From the NCBI GenBank assembly GCA_964649095.1, contig CAZYPH010000085.1, forward strand, positions 1 to 10,420: a DNA stretch of 10,420 nt, in the 5' to 3' direction. Below the pieces are notes generated by a model that was not told the origin of the DNA, did no database searches, and saw only the letters and a program-made list of their open reading frames with translations. Within the stretch, counting starts at the first letter, position 1, and each line of letters starts with the position of its first letter. This document shows, in pieces, positions 1-6,341 of the stretch. The stretch comes from CAZYPH01 sp964649095 (GTDB taxonomy: Bacteria > Bdellovibrionota > UBA1018 > UBA923). The position numbers and the translations under genes were made by a program.

Positions 1-1459
1 TGATGGCGTATTCCACATTCGTATTCGTAGGTACGTTGGCCCAGCCAACGGTGACGGCGCCAGTATTCGTAAGATCGTGCGCGGTGCCGAGTCCTGACGT
101 GCTGATTTGTTTTACGCGAAAACTAGTCGTCTCGTTTTTAGTCTCAAAACGCACGGTCATTGTTTGATTGGTGCCTGACGCGCCGTAAGTCGGGTTTAGA
201 ATTTTTAAACCAATCGCACGAGCCGCTTCAACGTGCATCTGTTGTCCACTCGCCAAACCACGCCCTTTAAATAAATCTTTGTTATTTGAACTACGTGTTG
301 ATTGCAAAATGGCCTGACGCACCTGATAGGGCGTGGCACTGGGGTTTGCTGTTAACGCTAATGCCGCCAAACCTGCCACGTGTGGGGCTGCCATCGAAGT
401 GCCTTGTTTTAGGCTGTATTGCGAAGTAACAGTATTGCGACTCGTACACGCTTGATTGTAACTGTAACCACACTTTTGAGAGTTCAACGATAGAATCGCA
501 GAGATATCTAAAAAACCAGCCCCGCCGCAGCCGGGGGCTGCAATATCTAATTTGTAGCCGTAGTTACTGAAGCCGCACAACAAATCATCTTGTCGGTGGG
601 CGCCGACAGCGATGGCGTCTTTTGCGTTAGCGGGTGTGGTGTATTCTACGTTAGAGCCGTAGTTGCCGGAAGAAACCACAACAGTTGCTCCTAAGTTGGT
701 CGCCGTACGAATGGTCGCATCAAACGCCTGAGCTTCGTAGCCCGTATCTAAAGCCCCTAAGCTCATGTTGATGACTTTTGCGCCGTTGCGAGCGGCATAT
801 AGAATCGCCGCGCGGATATCTGAGCTGTCGCATAGTCCCTGAGCGTTGCACACTTTCAACGACATGATACGCACCCAAGGCGCCACACCCACAATGCCCT
901 GACCGTTGCCACCAATGGCGGCAATAGTGCCGGCAACGTGAGTGCCGTGGCCGTTGTCGTCGATCGGGTTATTGATGTCGTTGATAAAGTCGTAGCCCAT
1001 GAAGTCGTCTACTAAACCATTGCCATCATCGTCCGAACCATTTTGATAACGCCCGCCAGTGGCTTCATTGGGGTTCAACCATAAGCGTCCAGCGAGGTCG
1101 GGATGGTCACGATCAACCCCTGTGTCAATCACAGCAACAATAATTTCTGATACCGGCAATGTATATACAGAAAAGTTGATATTCAGTTTTAATAAACTCC
1201 AAAGATACTTGGTTCCACTTTGTAACGATGGCGAGTCGTTAGTTAAATAAGATTCATTTAAAGCTGTCGGCACTGATAATGCACTTTGCGTATACCAAGA
1301 GGCGGCCGGTTTTGGCCCCCCCGCACCGACGTAGCCACTGTACGATGTTCCGCCAGCCTCGCGCCCAAAGCTGGTGCCGCTTGAGGAACTCCCCGTCTGG
1401 CAAGCTACCGACAACAGCACAGCGCCTAGAGTTGATAACCGAATGAGAGTGTTTTTCAT
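1..1459 (-). CDS. Subtilisin-family (S8) serine peptidase, predicted outer-membrane lipoprotein, 3' end cut by window edge
   Basis: This is a secreted endopeptidase. I translated it by hand from ATG at 1459 and it stays open for 486 residues to the left edge. It begins with a short hydrophobic signal ending in a lipobox (LSVAC, Cys20), and Gln at +2 favours the outer membrane. A Ser/Gly-rich linker follows (about 21-60). The S8 domain shows the full triad: Asp112 in VIDTG, His171 in NGHGTHVAG and Ser355 in GTSMAAPHVAG. The oxyanion Asn266 lies in SSGNYGSN, and an Asp-rich loop (DDDGNG) typical of this family is present. Several Cys residues could form disulfides. After about residue 400 a Thr/Asn-rich, probably beta-type tail continues off the edge. 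There is no recognisable I9 propeptide between lipobox and catalytic domain. The start directly follows the stop of the upstream gene, and a GAGGG ribosome site lies inside that gene's last codons (1468-1472). Substrate unknown. Confidence 0.93.
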   Translation of the reverse strand, partial: MKNTLIRLSTLGAVLLSVACQTGSSSSGTSFGREAGGTSYSGYVGAGGPKPAASWYTQSALSVPTALNESYLTNDSPSLQSGTKYLWSLLKLNINFSVYTLPVSEIIVAVIDTGVDRDHPDLAGRLWLNPNEATGGRYQNGSDDDGNGLVDDFMGYDFINDINNPIDDNGHGTHVAGTIAAIGGNGQGIVGVAPWVRIMSLKVCNAQGLCDSSDIRAAILYAARNGAKVINMSLGALDTGYEAQAFDATIRTATNLGATVVVSSGNYGSNVEYTTPANAKDAIAVGAHRQDDLLCGFSNYGYKLDIAAPGCGGAGFLDISAILSLNSQKCGYSYNQACTSRNTVTSQYSLKQGTSMAAPHVAGLAALALTANPSATPYQVRQAILQSTRSSNNKDLFKGRGLASGQQMHVEAARAIGLKILNPTYGASGTNQTMTVRFETKNETTSFRVKQISTSGLGTAHDLTNTGAVTVGWANVPTNTNVEYAI

Positions 1460-1981
1460 TTAATTGACCCTCATTAGTTTGGCGTCGCCGACAAATTTTA
1501 GAGCGTCTAAGCGTCTTAACGCGTCGATCAGTTGTGGTTTGCTTGCTTGATTGCCTTCGATTTTTAAAAGCCCCTCATGCAGATCAGGGTAATAACGTTC
1601 GATCGAAACGCGCAGCCCTAGGCGCTCTTCGATGCGTGAGTTTAAAAAAAAGTTTTCTAGAATGTGGAGTTCGGTGCGTGTGTCTTCTAACACGGTCTCT
1701 GGTGTGGCCTGTGGATTTTCAATAAAATGAAAACCAATACGCAGTTGCGACGATTCCCCGTGGACGGCATTTTCACTAGCTTGAGAGACGTGATCTGTCG
1801 TGGTCTGTGCCGGCATTGGTGCGCTCGCTGGTCGCCTCAGAATTAAACGACCCTGCCTTGGCACCGCCAGAGAGTCGAAAGCGATGGCTGAGGTGCTCAA
1901 AAGTAGCACCTGTGTCAGCATGACTACAGCTTGTTTGAAACAATAATAGAACTCAATTTTAAAACGCAGTCCCCAACCCAT
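1460..1981 (-). CDS. Secreted 173-residue protein of unknown function, translationally coupled to the S8 peptidase
   Basis: I do not recognise this protein by sequence. It has a basic N-terminal stretch, a hydrophobic core (about residues 18-33) and an AIA cleavage-like site before FDS, so it is probably exported. Residues 37-75 are Pro/Ala/Ser/Thr-rich linker. The rest (about 78-173) is a compact mixed alpha/beta region ending in LIDALRRLDALKFVGDAKLM. Its TAA stop touches the ATG of the subtilase with no gap, so the two are almost surely co-translated. The C-terminal half, with a strand, a Leu-rich helix and a final strand, resembles the general pattern of subtilisin propeptides (inhibitor I9 fold), and the neighbouring subtilase lacks one. 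This is inference from pattern and position only. The start is uncertain: ATG at 1981 gives a signal peptide with a charged n-region, while Met21 (1921) would leave a shorter one. Neither has a clear Shine-Dalgarno. Confidence 0.75.
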   Translation of the reverse strand: MGWGLRFKIEFYYCFKQAVVMLTQVLLLSTSAIAFDSLAVPRQGRLILRRPASAPMPAQTTTDHVSQASENAVHGESSQLRIGFHFIENPQATPETVLEDTRTELHILENFFLNSRIEERLGLRVSIERYYPDLHEGLLKIEGNQASKPQLIDALRRLDALKFVGDAKLMRVN

Positions 1982-2003
1982 AAAAACCCATCGGCAGGTT
2001 TTT
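1982..2003 (-). terminator. Weak hairpin with U-run between dut and the secreted protein gene
   Basis: AAAAACC (1982-1988) and GGTTTTT (1997-2003) are perfect inverted repeats around an 8-nt loop. Read on the minus strand the hairpin ends in a T-run that runs straight into the ATG at 1981. It could be a weak terminator or attenuator after dut, or a structure hiding the start codon of the next gene. The stem is A/T-rich, so terminator strength is doubtful. Confidence 0.35.
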
Positions 2004-2060
2004 CCCAGATATTGAGCAAAAAATGCCGGGGGTTGAAGAACGAGGCTGGTTTACCGTTTT

Positions 2061-2546
2061 CTACCGCCCCGTACTCCCAAACCCACCCGTTCCACGGGCC
2101 GAGCTTGGCAATGCAGTGACTTCGATGGGCTGCGGTGTCGCGATCGGGAGAATGAGCAATTGCGCGATTTTGTCGGCGGCTTGCAGTGTAATCGTGTCGT
2201 TGGTCAAATTAATCAATAACACTTGAATCTCGCCACGATAACCTGCGTCAACAATACCCCCTAGCGTACGCACGCCTTTGGCACCCATCGAGCTGCGATC
2301 ACAAATCATACCCACATGGCCTGTTGGCAACGCCACGGCTAAGCCTGTACGGATTTTTGTTGGCTGGTGTGGTGTGAGAGTGATGGCCTCTAAACAATGC
2401 AAATCTAAACCCGCATCGTCATGATGGGCTCGTGCCGGAATTTTTGCTTGAGGTGAGAGTGCTTGAATCGGCAACCGCTGTTCTTGCTGCGCTGAGTTGT
2501 TTCTGGTTGGTTGTGCTGTAATTGTGGTGGAGGTTTCAGGTGTCAT
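2061..2546 (-). CDS. dut: Deoxyuridine 5'-triphosphate nucleotidohydrolase (dUTPase)
   Basis: It hydrolyses dUTP to dUMP and pyrophosphate in the cytoplasm, keeping uracil out of DNA and feeding thymidylate synthesis. All five motifs of the homotrimeric dUTPase family are present in order: DDAGLDL (43-49), DRSSMG (83-88), GGIVDAGYRG (96-105) with catalytic Asp100 and the uracil-pocket Tyr103, ADKIAQ (124-129), and the C-terminal Arg/Gly loop RGTGGFGSTG (151-160) that closes over the nucleotide. The protein has 161 residues, slightly longer than the usual ~150, because of a Thr/Gln/Ser-rich N-terminal extension of about 25 residues that is probably disordered. The start at 2546 has only an A-rich GAGA upstream and no strong ribosome site. 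It is divergent from the RmlD-like gene, and a secreted-protein gene follows 79 bp downstream on the same strand. Confidence 0.96.
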   Translation of the reverse strand: MTPETSTTITAQPTRNNSAQQEQRLPIQALSPQAKIPARAHHDDAGLDLHCLEAITLTPHQPTKIRTGLAVALPTGHVGMICDRSSMGAKGVRTLGGIVDAGYRGEIQVLLINLTNDTITLQAADKIAQLLILPIATPQPIEVTALPSSARGTGGFGSTGR

Positions 2547-2688
2547 ATTTTTTCTCTATTTGATTGTCTAAACTGTCGCCAATGATGAGGCTAGTCAAAA
2601 CTAGAGTATAAGAATGACAGGGTATTTTTAAGGCTTTCTCGCTAGTAGTTCTGTCTAATTGTTGGTGCTTCGTCTTATAATCGTAGTT
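2547..2688. promoter_or_regulatory. Divergent promoter region between dut and the RmlD-like gene
   Basis: This 142-bp gap must hold promoters for both directions. For the plus strand there is a perfect TATAAT at 2676-2681, seven bases before the GTG at 2689, without an obvious -35. A small palindrome, CTAGT/ACTAG (2591-2604), lies near the middle and could be an operator. For the minus strand no convincing -10/-35 pair is visible. Confidence 0.5.
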
Positions 2689-3567
2689 GTGAAAACGGTT
2701 TATGTGGTCGGCGCCAGCGGATTTGTCGGAAGTAACCTCGTTAATCATCTGAGAAAACGCCACCGTGTTATTGCGGGCTATCACCAGCATTTATTAAAGA
2801 TCGATGGGGTGTCGCAGTCGCTATATCTGCTGACAGATCGCGATTACATGAAGCGCGTGTTCACGCTCTATCAACCAGATGTGATCATTTATTGCGCCGG
2901 AGTAAACAGTTTTGTCGACTGCGCGCGGTGGCCGAAGTTAGCTGACGCCGTTAATACGTTTGGCCCGGTATTGATTTCATCGGCGCTTGATCAAATCGAG
3001 GCGCGTTTCGTTTATCTTTCCTCGGCGTTTGTTTACGATGGGCGACATGGCAATTTTTTAGAATCCGATGTCAATATTGCGTCCACCGCATTTGGTAAAA
3101 CAAAGTCAGCGGGTGAAAACTATGCGCGTAGTAAGTTTATTTCGTCTACGATTTTACGCCTCTCCCCGATGATTGGTTTAGGGAGCATCTTTCACCTCAG
3201 CATGTTTGATAAGATTCGCATGAAGCTTGCTCGTAAAGAACGTGTAGAGCTTCCTGAGAATGAAGTGCATTCGTTTCTGTTGATTGACACCGCGTTAAAG
3301 GCCATTGAGTGGGTGATTGAAAACGAAACCGTAAATCGTACGTATAATTTAGGTGGGCTCACAAAACTTAGCTGGTACGAATATGGGGTTTCATTAGCAG
3401 AGTCGTTTGGATTTGACCCCAGTTTGGTAATACCCGCTCAGGGCAATTTTGAGGGTCGTGTGGATTTTTCACTCAACTCTTCTGAATTTGTAAAACAGTT
3501 AGAGTTCGAAACCCTGCCCCTCGAGCAAAGCTTTGATTTGTTGAAGCAACAAATGATTCGGCGCTGA
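2689..3567 (+). CDS. NAD(P)-dependent short-chain reductase/epimerase, RmlD-like, with Tyr replaced by Phe in the catalytic motif
   Basis: This is an extended short-chain dehydrogenase/reductase of the dTDP-4-dehydrorhamnose reductase (RmlD) type, 292 residues, cytoplasmic. The Rossmann motif GASGFVG lies at residues 8-14, CAGVN at 69-73 and the Ser-rich catalytic strand YLSSAFVYDG at 109-118. The RmlD-type tail (RVDFSLNSSEF, then a terminal helix) is at 258-292. The active-site motif, normally YGxTK, reads FGKTK (135-139), so the catalytic Tyr is Phe in the DNA as given. Substrate is unknown; nucleotide-sugar metabolism is the family norm. I chose GTG at 2689 because the Rossmann strand then begins at the usual distance and a TATAAT box sits just upstream. 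TTG at 2659 would add ten hydrophobic residues. The 3' end overlaps the convergent gene by 69 bp. No sugar-biosynthesis genes are adjacent. Confidence 0.85.
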   Translation: MKTVYVVGASGFVGSNLVNHLRKRHRVIAGYHQHLLKIDGVSQSLYLLTDRDYMKRVFTLYQPDVIIYCAGVNSFVDCARWPKLADAVNTFGPVLISSALDQIEARFVYLSSAFVYDGRHGNFLESDVNIASTAFGKTKSAGENYARSKFISSTILRLSPMIGLGSIFHLSMFDKIRMKLARKERVELPENEVHSFLLIDTALKAIEWVIENETVNRTYNLGGLTKLSWYEYGVSLAESFGFDPSLVIPAQGNFEGRVDFSLNSSEFVKQLEFETLPLEQSFDLLKQQMIRR

Positions 3568-4161
3568 GGCTTTTTTCCCAGCTCGCGACGCTTTGATAAA
3601 TTCGATAAAATAATAGCGCACTAGTTTTTCGACGCTGACTTTTTCACCCTGATACGTCCATTGCACATCATAAAACGGCCCGATTTGAGCCAGTATTTCT
3701 TGAGAGACCCGGTTTGCTTCGGGCTTCATGTTTGTACCATCAATGTTTACAGCCTCGCGCTGGTGCTGCAAAAACGTAGCGCTGATGATGCCGTGTGCGG
3801 CATTCGAAAATACTAACTTGATATTGTTGCGAAACAACATGAAGTCGGATGCTGTATTAGAAATATTATATATACGAACATCGTTAAATTTCTGACTCGA
3901 CTCACTGTAGCTATTAAAGATTTTTGCGTAGGTTCCAAACTGTTCTTTGAGTTCTTTTAAGAACTGAATCGAGCTCTCTTCAACGATTTGGTGTGGATCA
4001 ATTTGTCCGATATCTTGCATCGCCTTTAATCGTGCATCAACTTGACCAGTGGCTTCAAAGCGCGCGAGTGAGTGTACCCATTCGTAATCCGATGGAAGTA
4101 AACTCTGTGATCCTGTTTTTGTGTTCTCTGAATTATTAGACGAGTCGTTGGAATGTGCCAT
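3499..4161 (-). CDS. Conserved-looking cytoplasmic protein of unknown function (220 residues)
   Basis: I cannot assign a function. There is no signal peptide or membrane segment. The first ~22 residues are Ser/Asn/Thr-rich and probably disordered. Residues ~25-85 look helical and charged. A central block (about 90-130: DVRIYNISNTASDFMLFRNNIKLVF and following) looks like beta strands. The C-terminal part (150-205) contains GPFYDVQWTYQGE and a helix VEKLVRYYFIEFIKASR. The well-structured composition, the length and the absence of another gene for the stretch support a true protein. The block 'FMLFRN.IKLVFS' gives a faint memory of hypothetical proteins from Bdellovibrio relatives, which I cannot verify. 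Only a poor GGA lies upstream of the ATG. Its last 23 codons lie antisense to the end of the RmlD-like gene. It is divergent from the receiver protein across a 289-bp gap, so the two may be co-regulated. Confidence 0.75.
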   Translation of the reverse strand: MAHSNDSSNNSENTKTGSQSLLPSDYEWVHSLARFEATGQVDARLKAMQDIGQIDPHQIVEESSIQFLKELKEQFGTYAKIFNSYSESSQKFNDVRIYNISNTASDFMLFRNNIKLVFSNAAHGIISATFLQHQREAVNIDGTNMKPEANRVSQEILAQIGPFYDVQWTYQGEKVSVEKLVRYYFIEFIKASRAGKKASAPNHLLLQQIKALLEGQGFEL

Positions 4162-4450
4162 TGTCGTAGTTCCATCTACTAAAGAGCGTTTTTTGAAAGT
4201 GACCTACTAACTGCACCAAAAGTGTCAATTCGAACCCAAGGTTTAAAAGTGGGCGCCGTGTGAGTTGTATCAGGCTTCCTAATTTAATAGGCTTGCACAC
4301 CACAAGTCAGTGACAGCCCCCTTGGTAATTGACTGTAGGTTCGACCTTATTCAAGTTTGCTACAGTCAGTAGGTCAATTTGAGTATACTTAATTTTTGCC
4401 TGTCTTTAAAGGTTTTGACTCACATTCTGTGCAATGGGATAATTTAAAGT
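4162..4450. promoter_or_regulatory. 289-bp divergent intergenic region with inverted elements
   Basis: There is no gene here in any frame that I can support. It contains a 14-bp element at 4200-4213 whose reverse complement recurs with 13/14 identity at 4363-4376 (CAGTYAGTAGGTCA). A 9-bp inverted repeat lies at TGACTGTAG 4330-4338 / CTACAGTCA 4360-4368. A short direct repeat AYCTACTAA lies at 4184-4192 and 4202-4210. The receiver-gene promoter is at the right end. A transcription factor site serving both divergent genes is plausible. A small RNA cannot be excluded, but no terminator is visible. Confidence 0.5.
4415..4443 (+). promoter_or_regulatory. Sigma70-type promoter placed for leaderless transcription of the receiver gene
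   Basis: TTGACT (4415-4420), a 17-bp spacer and GATAAT (4438-4443) match the consensus -35/-10 layout, five of six bases in each hexamer. Seven bases separate the -10 from the ATG at 4451, so transcription would start at or next to the A of the start codon. No Shine-Dalgarno is present upstream of the ATG, in agreement with a leaderless mRNA. Confidence 0.7.
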
Positions 4451-5581
4451 ATGGGCAAAAAGCTCTTAGTTGCAGACGATAGTGTGACCATACAAAAAGT
4501 AGTTAAGTTGGCCTTAGCTTCAGAAGACTATGAAATTGTCACAGTCTCTGACGGCAAAGGTGCGCTTCAACAGATATTAGAAGAAAGTCAGAATCAACGG
4601 CCCTTCGCAGCCGTATTGGTCGATGCCAATGTTCCGAATCTTAGTGTGGTTGAGCTAATAGAGAGGGCCCAGTCTACGTTAGGAAAATCAGCGCCCCGTT
4701 TTATTTTGCTGGCGAGTGCGTTTGAGAAAAAAGATTCTGAGCGTGAGCGTCGCTTACAAAGCTTGGCGTTGTTCTCTAAGCTGGTGAAGCCGTTTGATCC
4801 GTCGCATTTACGTAAAGCGGTTCAGAAGGCGATGGATGATTATTTTGTTACCCATGCTGCTAATGCTACATCCACTGAGTCCTCATTGATTGAACAGATG
4901 CCTAATAACAACGCACAGGTACCGAGTGCTTCTCTTGTTGAGACTGCACAGCCCCCTAACTTTGTAGATATTGATGTGGCAGAACTCACGACGGAGTCGA
5001 CTCTGCAATCATCGTCAGATAGTGACATCAAAAGTCTGACCGACTCGACAATGCGACTTTCCGGTTTCACCGAAGACACTGATTTGGGTTGGAGCCTTGA
5101 TGACTCTAAACATTTAAAAGTTCCAGAGGAGCGCTCCTCATTGCAAATTACTCGTCCCGTAATGCCGGCTGCAATGCCACCCAGTGGGCCGCCGTCCGTA
5201 TTGGCTGTTATGCCGCCATCCATACCACCGCCGTTTGCCGATATACGCGCTTCGAATGAATTGACGGCGAGGGGTGTGCATATTCCGACGCGTATTTTAG
5301 ATGATGGTGTTTCATCATTTCCGATTGATGGCTTGGCAACACCGCCTAGTACGCCACCAACACTTCAAGGGGCGTCCGTAATTGATAGTCGTCAGGCGTT
5401 TGAGGCTAGTAAAAATCAGAGTGCCGGCATGGCTAGTAGTTTCAATAAAAGTGAAATGGAAGCGTTGGTGCGACGCGAAGTCGAAGCGGCCGTCCAGCGT
5501 CTGGCCAAGGATCTTGTTCCACGTATTGCCGAAAATATTATACGTACCGAGATTGATCGTATTCTTTCAGATGGCGTGTAG
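4451..5581 (+). CDS. Receiver-domain (CheY-like) protein with Ser/Thr/Pro linker and helical C-terminal tail
   Basis: A response regulator of 376 residues, cytoplasmic. The receiver domain spans about residues 3-132: acidic pocket Asp9-Asp10, phosphoacceptor Asp58 in VLVDANVPN, switch Ser89 and Lys113 in KLVKPF. Residues ~135-335 form a long low-complexity linker, first Ser/Thr/Asp-rich, then Pro-rich (PPSGPPS, PPSIPPPF and TPPSTPPT). The last ~45 residues are a predicted amphipathic helix pair (VRREVEAAVQRLAKDLVPRI, then AENIIRTEI). I recall a comparable tail on receiver proteins of Myxococcus/Geobacter-type bacteria, where a DNA-binding domain is likewise missing. Output is therefore probably protein-protein interaction rather than promoter binding. 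No histidine kinase lies nearby, so the partner is encoded elsewhere. The start is fixed by the promoter 7 nt upstream. It converges on birA with a 22-bp gap and no convincing terminator between. Confidence 0.9.
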   Translation: MGKKLLVADDSVTIQKVVKLALASEDYEIVTVSDGKGALQQILEESQNQRPFAAVLVDANVPNLSVVELIERAQSTLGKSAPRFILLASAFEKKDSERERRLQSLALFSKLVKPFDPSHLRKAVQKAMDDYFVTHAANATSTESSLIEQMPNNNAQVPSASLVETAQPPNFVDIDVAELTTESTLQSSSDSDIKSLTDSTMRLSGFTEDTDLGWSLDDSKHLKVPEERSSLQITRPVMPAAMPPSGPPSVLAVMPPSIPPPFADIRASNELTARGVHIPTRILDDGVSSFPIDGLATPPSTPPTLQGASVIDSRQAFEASKNQSAGMASSFNKSEMEALVRREVEAAVQRLAKDLVPRIAENIIRTEIDRILSDGV

Positions 5582-5603
5582 TCGTCGCACTTCGAAAGTT
5601 ATT

Positions 5604-6341
5604 TTAGTAGATAACAACTAGTTCGCCGTTCTCATCGGTGATTAAAGTGTGTCCATTTTTATCAATTTTTTTGATTTGATCAGAATATACCAAATCCGAA
5701 ATATTAGTGGGTCTTAATACATAACGTGTATTCGAACGACTTGCCTGAAGCCATTGCTCTGCAATGGTTCCCCGCGCTTCAGACGACTCTGACTTAATTT
5801 CTAAAAGTACCGAGTTTAATCTACGAAACCATATATTTATAAAGTTGTATTTAATGGTATTGTTATCGAACCATTCGTCAAAACTGTAGTGCTGGGTAAT
5901 GCACGTGGTTTGGACGTCTTTAATGATTGGTGCTGAAAAAAAATTTACTCCAAGACCGATCACAATAGTTTGCATCAACGAGTCACTAATGCGTGATTCA
6001 CACAACAGACCAGCGAGTTTAGAAGCGCCAATATAAATGTCATTGGGCCACTTAATCGAGAGCTCTAATGTATGGTTCGTGAGTTCGTGTAAGCTCTGAT
6101 ACGTTGCAAGGCCTGCTGCTAGTGAAATCCACGAATAGGCCTTGGTAGAAATATTCACATCAGCAATATAACTAGCTGTTAGTGTGTTTGAGTCTGATTG
6201 CCACGTGTTGCCGCCTCGACCTCGCCCAGCAGTTTGTTTGTTCGTATAAAGAATGAATGGTCTGGGGTGTGTTAACGCCCAGATCGCATCATTCGTTGAT
6301 GGGCATGTCTCGATCAAGTGAATGTGTTGATTATTTTCCAT
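5604..6341 (-). CDS. birA: Biotin--[acetyl-CoA-carboxylase] ligase, class I (no DNA-binding domain)
   Basis: It activates biotin with ATP to biotinyl-5'-AMP and transfers it to the acceptor lysine of biotin carrier proteins such as AccB. The 245 residues contain STND (15-18), the biotinyl-AMP binding loop GRGRGGNTW (39-47), KWPND (97-101), KLAGLLCE (108-115, with the catalytic-region Lys108) and GLGVN (129-133). A smaller C-terminal SH3-like domain covers about 195-245. In the loop the usual Arg pair of E. coli GRGRRGRxW is reduced: Gly43 and Asn45 replace two Arg. The first motif starts only 15 residues from the N-terminus, so there is no winged-helix repressor domain and the protein should not regulate biotin genes directly. 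The ATG overlaps the end of the upstream NadC-like gene by 11 bp (ATGGAAAATAA), showing translational coupling. Confidence 0.93.
   Translation of the reverse strand: MENNQHIHLIETCPSTNDAIWALTHPRPFILYTNKQTAGRGRGGNTWQSDSNTLTASYIADVNISTKAYSWISLAAGLATYQSLHELTNHTLELSIKWPNDIYIGASKLAGLLCESRISDSLMQTIVIGLGVNFFSAPIIKDVQTTCITQHYSFDEWFDNNTIKYNFINIWFRRLNSVLLEIKSESSEARGTIAEQWLQASRSNTRYVLRPTNISDLVYSDQIKKIDKNGHTLITDENGELVVIY

Noticed and set aside
1931..2226. Two plus-strand open frames of 62 and 67 residues opposite the secreted-protein gene and dut
   Set aside because: They lie antisense to dut, which has all family motifs, and their translations look like shadow sequence.
2536..2790. 84-residue open frame on the minus strand across the dut/RmlD-like gap
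   Set aside because: It overlaps the start of the RmlD-like gene and the promoter region, has no ribosome site and an unstructured composition.
4335..4347. GGTTCGACC resembling a tRNA T-arm in the 289-bp gap
   Set aside because: No matching acceptor, D or anticodon stems could be placed around it at tRNA distances.
4840..5223. 127-residue minus-strand open frame inside the receiver gene
   Set aside because: It lies opposite the low-complexity linker, where Ser/Thr/Pro codons readily leave long antisense frames.
5598..5615. GTTAT/ATAAC hairpin between the receiver gene and birA as terminator
   Set aside because: Only five A/T-rich pairs, overlapping the birA stop codon, with no U-run; too weak to call.
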